Shown: positions 7,174 through 16,539 of the stretch, piece after piece
Numbering within the stretch: the first letter of the stretch is position 1
Layout of the letters: each line of letters begins with the position of its first letter
Origin: Candidatus Omnitrophota bacterium
GTDB lineage: Bacteria; Omnitrophota; Gorgyraeia; Duberdicusellales; 4484-171
Reading direction: 5' to 3'
Assembly: GCA_028713415.1 (NCBI GenBank)
Contig: JAQTOI010000009.1
Span: forward strand, 1 to 36,986
Length of the DNA: 36,986 nt
Notes under the pieces: model-generated
The model's database searches: none
What the model was told of the DNA's origin: nothing
What the model saw: only the letters and a program-made list of their open reading frames with translations
Translations under genes and position numbers: made by a program

Positions 7174-9348
7174 ATGCCAAAGAGAATTGATACAATTTTG
7201 TCTGAAGGCCTCGTCGAAAAAGGATTAATTTCTAAAGACGCGGCTGATCAGATTTTGAAAGAAGCGCAAAATAGTGACAAAAGTTTTAAAGAGCTTTTGC
7301 TGGGCCGCAAAATTCTTCCGGAGCATGATATTTTAATTATTCTGTCAGAAAAACTTCATTTACCGTTTATTGAACTAAAACAAACGACAATTGAGAAGTC
7401 CGCAATCGCAAGAAGCCCGTTTAAAATCTCCTCTTACTATAAATTCATGCCTGTGGTATTTAAAGACAGGGTTTTATCTATTGCTGTTGCTTATCCTTTG
7501 GATGTAAAAATACAGGATGAAATTATAACTCAACTGGGCTGTGATATTAGCGTTAACCTTGCATGTGAAAGCGATATATCGGATGCTCTGAAAAAATATT
7601 ACGGCCTTGGCGCTGAAACCATCCAGAGTATCAATGTTGCCGATAGCGATGAGAAGGGCTCCACTATCGCAAGCCTGCAGGAAAAAATAGAAGATATTGA
7701 AAAACTCGCTACGGACGCCTCCGTAATAAAGCTGGTGAACCAAATAATTTTGGAAGCATACCGCAAAAGAGCAACCGATATACATATTGAGCCTTACAGG
7801 AAAAATGTTTCTTTACGCTACCGCATTGACGGAGTGTTATATGACGCACATGTGCCTGCGGAAATTAAGAATTTTTTGAATGCCATTATTTCGCGTATCA
7901 AAATCATGTCTAATCTGAATATCGTGGAGCGCCGCTTGCCTCAGGACGGCAGGGCAGTCGTCAGAGTCCAGGAACAGGTTCTTGATTTGCGCATTTCAAC
8001 TATTCCTACACCTTTTGGTGAAAGCGTAGTTATCAGGATTCTGCCTACGCAGATGCTTTTTAGCTTAGAGAAATTAGGCCTGGCAAAGAATGAAGTGGAT
8101 ATTTTTGAGAAACTAATCTTAAAACCTCACGGTATTATTTTTGTAACCGGCCCCACAGGTAGCGGGAAAACGACCACGCTTTATACCTGCCTTTCTCGTA
8201 TTAATACCAAAGATCGCAAGATTATCACCATAGAGGACCCAATAGAATATGAAATGCCCGGCATTACTCAAATACAGGTTATGCCGGAAATCGGCCTTAC
8301 CTTTTCCACTGGGCTACGCAGCATGTTAAGGCATGACCCGGATGTTATAATGGTAGGGGAAGTGCGTGATCTAGAAACCGCCGAGATCGCTATACGTGTT
8401 TCGCTCACGGGCCACATAATATTTTCAACCTTGCACACCAATGATGCACCCAGCGGTATTGCCCGGCTCCTTGATATCGGCTTAGAACCCTATTTGCTCG
8501 CCTCGACGGTTGAGGCATTCGTTGCTCAAAGATTGATACGCGTTATTTGCCAGGATTGTAAATATGAAGATACCGCCGCTCCCTTAGAGCTTAAAACCAT
8601 GATAGCACACGATCTGGGCATATCGGTTGACGGCGTAAAGATATATCGCGGTAAGGGCTGTTCTGCGTGTAATTTTACCGGTTTCCTGGGACGCACCGCC
8701 ATATATGAAATTCTAGTGGTGAATGAAATTATAAAAAATCTTATTTTGAAAAAGGCCGCCGCTAATGATATTAAAAAAGTTGCAGTTTCCGGCGGCATGC
8801 ACACCTTACGTCAAAACGGCTGGAATAAAGTTATTTCAGGAGAAACTTCTCCCGAAGAAGTCATGAAGGTAACAACTCTCGAAGAAGTTAGCGGCGAAGG
8901 TGCTACTTTTGATAGCGCGCAAGCAAAACAAGATAAACAATCCTTTGACGTTCCTGTTGCGCAGCCTTCAAAAGGAAATGTTCCGGGGGCAAAAATCGCT
9001 GACAAACGGATTTATAACCGCCTGGATAGCAAAGTAAACTTACATTACACTTTGATAAAACCCGAGGATGCCATTGATAAGAAGGGTTTTGCGTTAGACC
9101 GTTACGGACAAACTGCTAATATTTCCGCGGGTGGCCTGTTATTTATTTCGGATGAAAAAATAGATATAGGCTCGATTATCGAGATGCATCTTGAGCTTCC
9201 CGATGGAAGCGAAAAGCCCATAGAGTGTTTAGCAAGGGTAGTCCGCATAGAAGAGATAGAGCCGGAACATAAGTATAACATCGCTGTTTGTTTTCTTGAT
9301 ATTACAGGCACGGAAAGAGGAAGGTTGAATAAGTTTGTGCAGAGGTAA
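7174..9348 (+). CDS. gspE: Type II secretion / type IV pilus assembly ATPase GspE with a C-terminal PilZ domain
   Basis: GspE_N region, Walker A GPTGSGKTTTLY, Asp box IEDPIEY, RHDPDVIMVGEVRD, tetracysteine CQDC...CSAC; C-terminus has RIYNR (RxxxR) and NISAGG (PilZ D/NxSxxG). Confidence 0.93.
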   Translation: MPKRIDTILSEGLVEKGLISKDAADQILKEAQNSDKSFKELLLGRKILPEHDILIILSEKLHLPFIELKQTTIEKSAIARSPFKISSYYKFMPVVFKDRVLSIAVAYPLDVKIQDEIITQLGCDISVNLACESDISDALKKYYGLGAETIQSINVADSDEKGSTIASLQEKIEDIEKLATDASVIKLVNQIILEAYRKRATDIHIEPYRKNVSLRYRIDGVLYDAHVPAEIKNFLNAIISRIKIMSNLNIVERRLPQDGRAVVRVQEQVLDLRISTIPTPFGESVVIRILPTQMLFSLEKLGLAKNEVDIFEKLILKPHGIIFVTGPTGSGKTTTLYTCLSRINTKDRKIITIEDPIEYEMPGITQIQVMPEIGLTFSTGLRSMLRHDPDVIMVGEVRDLETAEIAIRVSLTGHIIFSTLHTNDAPSGIARLLDIGLEPYLLASTVEAFVAQRLIRVICQDCKYEDTAAPLELKTMIAHDLGISVDGVKIYRGKGCSACNFTGFLGRTAIYEILVVNEIIKNLILKKAAANDIKKVAVSGGMHTLRQNGWNKVISGETSPEEVMKVTTLEEVSGEGATFDSAQAKQDKQSFDVPVAQPSKGNVPGAKIADKRIYNRLDSKVNLHYTLIKPEDAIDKKGFALDRYGQTANISAGGLLFISDEKIDIGSIIEMHLELPDGSEKPIECLARVVRIEEIEPEHKYNIAVCFLDITGTERGRLNKFVQR

Positions 9349-9416
9349 TACCGCAAAAACGCAAAAAGGTGAGATGAAAAAGTGGAAAAATATTCACGTA
9401 ATAACTAAACAATTAT

Positions 9417-10634
9417 ATGCCTATTTATAAATACCACGCTAAAAAAGGTCCGGAGGAGGTTGTCGAAGGTAATATTGAGGCTCATTCGCAGGATGAGGCT
9501 ATAGAGAAGTTAAGCCAGCAAGGGTATTTGCCATTACGCATCGAACAGCAGGAAGAGAAATCCACTTCAGTTAAGGTTGTCTCTAAACGCGAGATAGGCA
9601 GAGTCCGCGGCCGTGAAATTACCATTGTCAGCCGCCAATTAGCCAGCCTCCTGAAAGCAGGCGTTAGCATCCTTAATTCGTTAAGTATTATCGCAGAGCA
9701 GTCAGAAAATATACATTTGCGTAATTTGGTTTATTATATTTATAATGAGGTTCGTCAGGGTGCTACTTTTTCCCAGCCTCTGTCAGCATTTCCTAAGATA
9801 TTTTCTCCCCTATATGTCGCCATGGTGCGCACCGGTGAAGATAGCGGATCTCTGCCGGAGACTCTTCTGCGTATTGCCGAATATCGTTTCAAAGAGGAAG
9901 AAATGATGTCGCGTTTTCGCATGGCCATGGCTTACCCAATACTTATGGCAATTGTGGGTTTCGGGACGATAGTTTTTATGTTTGTCTTTGTGATGCCAAG
10001 GCTTATGCAAATTTACCTTGACGTGCGCCAAGACCTGCCGGTACCGACAAAAATTTTGCTTGGTATTACTAAAGCAGTAAAACAATGGGGAGGGTGGTTA
10101 GCTATTGGTGCCGTTATTGTCATCCTGCTTCTCAGGCGCCAAGCTAAGACTAAAAGCGTAAGGCTGCATTTGAGCCAATTAAAACTGCGCTTGCCTGTTT
10201 TCGGGGAGTTTGCTCTGAAGCAGGAACTTGCGCGTTTTTGCCTTACCTTAGAGCTTTTGATACACAGCGGCATCCCTATACTGCGCGCCATAGAGATAGC
10301 GATACCTGTTTTAAGTAACGAAGTCATCAAAGAGCAATTAAGAAGCAGCCACAAAGCCCTTGAAGCAGGTGGATCGTTTGGCAGGAGCCTGAAAGAATCC
10401 AAGGTTTTCCCGCTTTTTATGAGCAACCTCCTTATTGTGGGTGAGGAATCCGGCAAGCTTTCTGATAGTTTAAAGGAAATAGGTTCTTCCTATGAACGCG
10501 ATACTGAAGAAGCTTTGAAGGTGTTTGCGACACTGCTTGAACCCCTTATGATTTTAGTGATGGGTTTGATTGTCGGTTTTATCGTAATGGCGATGTTGTT
10601 GCCGATTTTCGAAATTAATCTGCTGGCAACCTAA
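9417..10634 (+). CDS. gspF: Type II secretion inner-membrane platform protein GspF/PilC
   Basis: MPIYKYHAKKGPEEVVEGNIEA start, duplicated GspF domains with three TM helices, FSQPLSAFPKIFSPLYVAMVRTGEDSGSLPETL. Confidence 0.93.
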   Translation: MPIYKYHAKKGPEEVVEGNIEAHSQDEAIEKLSQQGYLPLRIEQQEEKSTSVKVVSKREIGRVRGREITIVSRQLASLLKAGVSILNSLSIIAEQSENIHLRNLVYYIYNEVRQGATFSQPLSAFPKIFSPLYVAMVRTGEDSGSLPETLLRIAEYRFKEEEMMSRFRMAMAYPILMAIVGFGTIVFMFVFVMPRLMQIYLDVRQDLPVPTKILLGITKAVKQWGGWLAIGAVIVILLLRRQAKTKSVRLHLSQLKLRLPVFGEFALKQELARFCLTLELLIHSGIPILRAIEIAIPVLSNEVIKEQLRSSHKALEAGGSFGRSLKESKVFPLFMSNLLIVGEESGKLSDSLKEIGSSYERDTEEALKVFATLLEPLMILVMGLIVGFIVMAMLLPIFEINLLAT

Positions 10635-10649
10635 CGGAAACACGGCCCT

Positions 10650-10692
10650 TCGACTATGCTTAGGGTCGTCCTGAACGAGTGAAGCGAGCCGA
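10650..10692. repeat. Inverted-repeat intergenic element (ccttcg...cgaagg type)
   Basis: cccttcgactatgcttagggtcgtcctgaacgagtgaagcgagccgaagga. Confidence 0.6.
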
Positions 10693-10806
10693 AGGACGAA
10701 TTACCAAGAATACCTGCCCGCTCTGTCTAGCGATAGCGAGGCCTCAGGCAGGAAGATCGAACTGCCACGAATGTAAGGAATAGTAAAACTCCCGTGATAT
10801 TTACCA

Positions 10807-11682
10807 TTGAAACTGATGCATAAGGCAAAGCTATTAAATTTATTCTTTATCGCTATTATTCTTTTCTGTGTAGAGGTGCGCAACAGCGCTGCGGCCGATT
10901 GGAGAGAGCTGGGCAGCGATCATTTTATAATATACTACAGTGGAGATGATAAACTTGCCGATGATGTCGCAAAACGTGCGGAGGCTTATTACAAAGATAT
11001 TGCGATTATGCTGGGGTACCCGCGTTATTCTGAATTCTGGACTTGGGAAAAAAGGGTTAAAATTTATATTTATCCCGACAAAGAATCTTTTTTGCGCTCC
11101 AGCGGCCAACCAGCCTGGTCAGAGGGGATTGCTGATTATAAGCTGAAGCAGATAATAAGTTACGCCTGGAGCAAGGGTTTTACGGAGTCCCTTTTGCCGC
11201 ATGAAATGGCGCATTTAATTTTCAGGGATTTTGTTGGTTTTCGCGGTGTCGTGCCCTTATGGCTTGATGAAGGTGTGGCGCAGTGGGCGGAAGAGCAAAA
11301 GCGAGACCATATAAAAGCAATGGCCCGGCATCTTTATGAAACGGATGCGATATTGTCGTTGTCTGACATGATGAGGGTGGATATTGGAAACCTTAGAGAA
11401 GCAGCCAAAGTTTATATTCGTTCTACGCGCATAAAATCCGGAGAACCCGGCGTGTTATTTATCAGCGGCGATCAGCTGGTTTCTACATATTATTTACAAT
11501 CCGTTTCTCTGGTGGGTTTTTTAATAGAAAAATACGGTTCCAGCAGCTTTGCTGATTTCTGCCGGCAATTGCGCGATGGAAAACATTTAGAAGAGGCTTT
11601 GCGTTTTGCTTACCCAACGCATCTGCGCAGCCTCGATGATTTAGAAACGGAATGGCGTAAGTATCTGGAAAAAGGAGAATAA
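10807..11682 (+). CDS. Secreted or membrane-anchored gluzincin metallopeptidase (peptidase MA-like)
   Basis: N-terminal hydrophobic signal, HEMAH zinc motif, downstream WLDEGVAQWAEE third-ligand motif. Start is TTG 10807 or ATG 10816. Confidence 0.8.
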   Translation: MKLMHKAKLLNLFFIAIILFCVEVRNSAAADWRELGSDHFIIYYSGDDKLADDVAKRAEAYYKDIAIMLGYPRYSEFWTWEKRVKIYIYPDKESFLRSSGQPAWSEGIADYKLKQIISYAWSKGFTESLLPHEMAHLIFRDFVGFRGVVPLWLDEGVAQWAEEQKRDHIKAMARHLYETDAILSLSDMMRVDIGNLREAAKVYIRSTRIKSGEPGVLFISGDQLVSTYYLQSVSLVGFLIEKYGSSSFADFCRQLRDGKHLEEALRFAYPTHLRSLDDLETEWRKYLEKGE

Positions 11683-11843
11683 AGAATTATTTGATAGTAA
11701 AAAAATAACAAATTCCAAGCACCAAATTACAAACAATATCCAAATTCCAAGCGCCAAATGACCAAAATATATTTTTCGGACATTGTTATTTCAGGTATTG
11801 GAATTTATTTGTAATTTGTAATTTATTTTCACAAGGAGGTAAA

Positions 11844-12257
11844 ATGATTTTTAGTAGAAAAATGAAGGCATTCACTCTTATTGAACTGATGCTGGTTGTC
11901 ATTATCATCGGGGCTCTGGCAGCAATGGTTCTGCCGCGTTTTGCCGGGAGAGGCGAACAGGCTCGTATCGGAGTTGCGCGTGCCGATATAGAGGCGCATA
12001 TACCCACAGCACTGAAACTCTACGATTTAGATAACGGCGGTTTTCCATCAAGCGAAGAGGGCCTTAACGCATTACTGAATAAACCGGCTTCAGCTTCCGG
12101 CTGGCATGGCCCGTATTTGGAGAAAAAAGCTATTGATCCCTGGGGTAGAGAATATAAATACAAGAGCCCGGGGGATCACAAAATTGATTATGATATTTAT
12201 TCTGTCGGCAAAGACGGGCAAGAGGGCACGGCAGATGACGTCAAGAATTGGGAATAA
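11844..12257 (+). CDS. gspG: Type II secretion major pseudopilin GspG
   Basis: AFTLIELMLVVIIIGALAAMVLPRF leader, GFPSSEEGLNALL, WHGPYL, DPWGREY, SVGKDGQEGTADD; SD aaggagg upstream. Confidence 0.95.
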   Translation: MIFSRKMKAFTLIELMLVVIIIGALAAMVLPRFAGRGEQARIGVARADIEAHIPTALKLYDLDNGGFPSSEEGLNALLNKPASASGWHGPYLEKKAIDPWGREYKYKSPGDHKIDYDIYSVGKDGQEGTADDVKNWE

Positions 12258-12777
12258 ATTCAGAGGTCAGAGGTCAGAAGTCAGAAGTCAGAAAAATCTG
12301 TTCTCTGCCTTTCCGCCTTTAGCCAGCGACCTTGCCGCTAGGCAGGCGAGACCTCGCCGCGAAGCGGCGGGCTGTCGTCTGCCTTCTGGTTTTACTTTGG
12401 TTGAGGTAATGGTTGCCACGGCGGCTCTGGCCTTTAGCGCAGCGCTTATTTATCGAGCTTTCTTTATTTGTGCAGATTCGTTTAACTATTACCTAAGTTA
12501 TTTGTCTATCAGCCCGCGTTCGGATGAAATGTTGTGGCAAGCGCAAGATAACCTGTCTAAATTCGGCCAGCTTAGGGACATGGATAGCTCTGGTGAGGCT
12601 GTCATTAACAATAGGCGTTTTAGCTGGGAGTTGTCTTATGCGTTTGTGGATGAGATAGAAAATTCCCAGTTATACAGGATAGATTTAGTTACTTTATGGC
12701 AGGCGGGAACAAGGCATATTGAGCAGCCGAGAATAGCCTATGTGTTATTTAAAAAAAGAACAGAAAGCGTCCAGTAA
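12235..12777 (+). CDS. Type II secretion minor pseudopilin (GspI/GspH-like)
   Basis: Prepilin motif PSGFTLVEVMVATAALAFSAALIYRAF; position between GspG and a J-like pseudopilin. Frame open from 12106; ATG 12235 is the likelier start. Confidence 0.75.
   Translation: MTSRIGNKFRGQRSEVRSQKNLFSAFPPLASDLAARQARPRREAAGCRLPSGFTLVEVMVATAALAFSAALIYRAFFICADSFNYYLSYLSISPRSDEMLWQAQDNLSKFGQLRDMDSSGEAVINNRRFSWELSYAFVDEIENSQLYRIDLVTLWQAGTRHIEQPRIAYVLFKKRTESVQ
12262..12292 (+). repeat. Heptanucleotide tandem repeat inside a pseudopilin ORF
   Basis: cagaggt cagaggt cagaagt cagaagt cagaaaa. Confidence 0.8.
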
Positions 12778-12838
12778 AGATCATGGGGGTGTGCTTATCG
12801 GCTACAATAGCCTTTTTTATTCTTTACGTAGTTCTAAA

Positions 12839-13411
12839 GTGCGCATTAAATCTTTCACGCTCATTGAGTTAGTTATCGTAGTGGCTCTTGCTGCAGTCGT
12901 GAGCCTGGCAATATACAGAACGTTTGCAAGCGGCCTTAACATATGGAAGAAAACACGCGTGACGCCTCCGCAGGAGGAGACAGCATTCTTTTTTGAAAAG
13001 TTCACCGCGGAAGCACGCAATAGTTTAAAATTTACCGGCATAAATTTTTCTGGAGAAAAAGATAGAGTTGAGTTTCCTACTCTCGTAGAAAGCCGGATAT
13101 TGGGAAAAACAGTAGGCAAAATTGCTTACATTTACGATGAAGGCCGGCATATTTTGCGCAAAAAGCAGTATGATTATTCTCAAAGTTACCTAGGCGGAGA
13201 AGGCTCAAGCTACGATGCGTTAACTAATGTTAGCTCATTTCATTTTACTTATTATTTTTTTGATGAACATAAAAATGAGTATGTCTGGATGGATGAATGC
13301 GTTCAAAATAAAATCCCGATAGCAATTCATATGGAATTTGAACTCAGCAGTCCTGAAGGGCTTACTTTTAATTTTTCTAAAACAATCAGGATTCCAGTGG
13401 AAAGTTATTAA
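12839..13411 (+). CDS. Type II secretion minor pseudopilin (GspJ-like)
   Basis: GTG 12839 gives the short leader MRIKS^FTLIELVIVVALAAVVSLAIYRTF; ORF open from 12740. Order G-I-J-K supports J. Confidence 0.75.
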   Translation: MRIKSFTLIELVIVVALAAVVSLAIYRTFASGLNIWKKTRVTPPQEETAFFFEKFTAEARNSLKFTGINFSGEKDRVEFPTLVESRILGKTVGKIAYIYDEGRHILRKKQYDYSQSYLGGEGSSYDALTNVSSFHFTYYFFDEHKNEYVWMDECVQNKIPIAIHMEFELSSPEGLTFNFSKTIRIPVESY

Positions 13412-13419
13412 GGAAGAAA

Positions 13420-14421
13420 ATGCGTCCACGCGCAAGTATTTTAATTATAGTTCTCTGGTCAGTTTTTTTACTGACGATTTTTGCAGTGGTTTTAAGTTAT
13501 GGCGTGCGCCAGAAACTTGAAGTGATAAAACGAATAGATTCACGAAGCAACTTGCGCTATCTCAATGAGGCCTGCATAGAGAAGACCATCTTCGACATAA
13601 AACGTGTGCAAAAAAAAGAATATTTCGTTTTCAAAAATTCTACCCCATCAGAAAACGGAAATCCTTTAATGACAGAGGTAGATATTATAGATGATAAACC
13701 CGGGGGAAACGCGCATTCATTTGAGCTTAGATCATCGATATATACCTCGCGCGTTAGTGTATTTGACGAAGCTAGGAAGCTAAATATCAATATGGCGAGC
13801 CTACCTGTCATGGAGCGGCTTTTTATGATTGTCTTAGGTTTCGACAAGATTGAGGCGTCTGAGCTGGCGGCATCCATTGTTGACTGGAGAGACACTGATA
13901 GCCTTCTAACCTTGCCTTTGGGCAGCGCAGAAGACTCTTATTACCGTAACTTTCCTTATTCTTACGAAGCTAAAGATGGGCCATTTGAAGCTTTAGAAGA
14001 ACTTCTTTTGGTGAAAGGTGTTACGCGCGAAGTATTTGAAAAGCTTAATAATTATATTACAATCTATGGTGATGGCAAAATTAACATTAATACCGCTCCC
14101 GAGGAAGTGCTTAATGCTGTCGGGTTTTCTAGCGATATGGTTTCAAAAATTATTGCATTGCGCCAGGGAGACGACGGTATACCAGGTACTGCCGACGATA
14201 TTGTTATTGATGCGCCGGGAAATTTGCAATCTTTGATGCAGGGTCGTTTCAAACTAGGCGAAGCTAACTTACAACAATTAGAACTTTTAGCCGATGCTTT
14301 CACCGTTACAACATCTTATTTTACTATCAAAGCTTCAGGGTTGCGCGCTGGAGGAAGCGCGCAAGCGCAGACAGTTTGCGTAGTTGACAGAATGGGTAAT
14401 ATTTTGCGTTGGATTGAATAA
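13420..14421 (+). CDS. gspK: Type II secretion minor pseudopilin GspK
   Basis: N-terminal TM SILIIVLWSVFLLTIFAVVLSYG, KLNINMAS, IVDWRD(T)D, ININTAPEEVLNA. Confidence 0.92.
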   Translation: MRPRASILIIVLWSVFLLTIFAVVLSYGVRQKLEVIKRIDSRSNLRYLNEACIEKTIFDIKRVQKKEYFVFKNSTPSENGNPLMTEVDIIDDKPGGNAHSFELRSSIYTSRVSVFDEARKLNINMASLPVMERLFMIVLGFDKIEASELAASIVDWRDTDSLLTLPLGSAEDSYYRNFPYSYEAKDGPFEALEELLLVKGVTREVFEKLNNYITIYGDGKININTAPEEVLNAVGFSSDMVSKIIALRQGDDGIPGTADDIVIDAPGNLQSLMQGRFKLGEANLQQLELLADAFTVTTSYFTIKASGLRAGGSAQAQTVCVVDRMGNILRWIE

Positions 14422-14447
14422 CAAAAGGGTTTTTAAGAGCGGTTATT

Positions 14448-15935
14448 ATGTTTGGAATAAATCTGGAGCATCTTAACATATTCGGCGGTAAAAGCTACAA
14501 AGAGCTGGTTGGTGTTGATTTAAGTGCTAACCACCTTAAGCTATCGTACATCCGATATTCTACGGCACATCCTGAAGTGGTCAATTTGGCGGCCAGGACC
14601 ACAAGCGGCCTCTCCGACGCTGATATTTCTAAGTCGCTTAATGCAGCATTTCATAGCTTACATACCAAAAGGCCCGTAGTTATCGTAACATTGCCCTCGA
14701 GTCTTGTTATAACTAAAAATATTGAAATACCTTCAAGTAACCCAAAGGAGATACGCGAAATCATCAATTTGCAGGCAGGCAGGCATACGCCATATTCGCG
14801 CGAAGAGATAATTGTTGATTACATAGATTTAGGCACCTATAAACACAGTTATACTAAAATTCTATTAGTTATTGTAGCGCGCAGTACGATTAAGCGTCAC
14901 GCTGAAATACTCGATAAAGCTGGATTACGGCTGGATTGTGTATTTTTTTCCGCCGAAGGCCTCGCGCGCGCTGCCACGAAGTTATTTAAGCTGGATGCCG
15001 AAAATTCACCGGTTAACATCATCCAGGTCGATGAAGGCTCAACGGATTTTACGATTGTTTTAAGAAATAAAATTTTATTCGTACGCAGTATTCCTATAGG
15101 CACCCAGCATGTATTATTCGAAAAGGAGAAATATCTCGTGCGTTTCGCCGATGAAATAAAAAAATCTCTCGAAGCATACCAGAGCGAAGATATTGATAGG
15201 AGCCCCACGACGCTTATCCTAACAGGAGCCACCGAAGAGCTCAAGGATTTGGAGAATGTTCTTAATAATACTTTGCACTTTCCAGTGAGAAATATTCCAT
15301 ATACGCGTAACTTGTTGGTTTTACCTGACGCTTCAGCTACATTGTCTTCCGAAAAAAGAGTTTCATTCTTGAATGCGATAGCCCCGTTACTATCATTTAA
15401 TGAGATGAAGGTTAACCTAATCCCGGAAGAGGTTAAGTTACGTAAGTCTTTCGAAGAGAAGGGGAAAGAGCTCATCAAGACAGGCATATTGGTGTTGACC
15501 ACGTTCGTGTTGGTATTTTCTATTTTGATTAATAAAATTTACTTTAAAACGGTATATTTGAGAAACTTAAAAGCTAAGTACAACGAGCTCGATAAAAGCG
15601 CAAAGACGCTCGAAAAAGATTTTGCGCGAGTTAGCCTTGCGCGTAGTTATACCGCGCACCGTGGTGTCCCGCTAGAGGCTCTGGCTGAATTATACAGTAT
15701 TGCGCCCTTAGACATTGAATTGAACAATATCCGCCTTGACGATAAAGGAAGGTTTACGGTGCGCGGCACTGCTGAGGCGATGTCTACCGTTTTTGCTTTT
15801 ATCGAAAGCATGGAAAAATCAAACTATTTTAAGGAAGTTAAAACCAAATATACTTCAAAACGTAAAGAAAACTCAAAAGACGTGACAGATTTCGAAATAA
15901 CTTCTTTGCTTGACAAGGGTATGGTTAAACCATGA
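14448..15935 (+). CDS. PilM-PilN fusion (GspL-like) assembly protein
   Basis: Actin-like PilM fold motif VGVDLSANHLKLSYI, then one TM (TGILVLTTFVLVFSILI) and a PilN-like periplasmic region. Confidence 0.82.
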   Translation: MFGINLEHLNIFGGKSYKELVGVDLSANHLKLSYIRYSTAHPEVVNLAARTTSGLSDADISKSLNAAFHSLHTKRPVVIVTLPSSLVITKNIEIPSSNPKEIREIINLQAGRHTPYSREEIIVDYIDLGTYKHSYTKILLVIVARSTIKRHAEILDKAGLRLDCVFFSAEGLARAATKLFKLDAENSPVNIIQVDEGSTDFTIVLRNKILFVRSIPIGTQHVLFEKEKYLVRFADEIKKSLEAYQSEDIDRSPTTLILTGATEELKDLENVLNNTLHFPVRNIPYTRNLLVLPDASATLSSEKRVSFLNAIAPLLSFNEMKVNLIPEEVKLRKSFEEKGKELIKTGILVLTTFVLVFSILINKIYFKTVYLRNLKAKYNELDKSAKTLEKDFARVSLARSYTAHRGVPLEALAELYSIAPLDIELNNIRLDDKGRFTVRGTAEAMSTVFAFIESMEKSNYFKEVKTKYTSKRKENSKDVTDFEITSLLDKGMVKP

Positions 15936-16492
15936 AAATAAAGCTACAGTCATTATACACATCGCTAGCGCATCTTTCTAAGCGTGAAAAACTTGTTTTG
16001 TATGTTGCCGTTGCCATTATTTTTGTAACTCTGTTGGATAGGCTAATTATCGGGCCCATCACCTTGAGAATAAAGTTACTTAACAAGGAAATAGAGGATA
16101 CACAGCGCACCATAGAAACTAATTCACATATATTGGCACAAAAGGACAGAATACTGGCTGAGAGCGCAAAATATGCTTCGTTTTTAAATAGCAATAAATC
16201 CGAGGACGAAGAAGTAACTGCCCTACTCAAGGAGATTGAGGCAATTGCAAATAAAGCTTCTGTCTATTTGGTTGACATGAAACCGGCTCCGGCAAAAGAA
16301 GAGGGAGCAACGAAGAAATACATTGTAACAGTAACATGCGAAGGGCAGATGGATCAGATTATTGATTTTATTTATAATATCGAAAGCTCAAGCAAATTAC
16401 TGGTTATTGAAAAATATGAAATCAGCCCGAAATCGCAAGAATCAAGCGTGGCTGTTGCCGGAATGACTGTATCAAAAACGATTATACCTTAA
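15932..16492 (+). CDS. PilO/GspM-like assembly protein
   Basis: ATGA overlap with upstream PilM-PilN; N-terminal TM, coiled coil, PilO-like C-terminal fold; operon position. Confidence 0.7.
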   Translation: MKIKLQSLYTSLAHLSKREKLVLYVAVAIIFVTLLDRLIIGPITLRIKLLNKEIEDTQRTIETNSHILAQKDRILAESAKYASFLNSNKSEDEEVTALLKEIEAIANKASVYLVDMKPAPAKEEGATKKYIVTVTCEGQMDQIIDFIYNIESSSKLLVIEKYEISPKSQESSVAVAGMTVSKTIIP

Positions 16493-16539
16493 CGAAAAAG
16501 GGCGATGCGCTTAAGTCAAAAAATAGAGGAGGCGAGACC

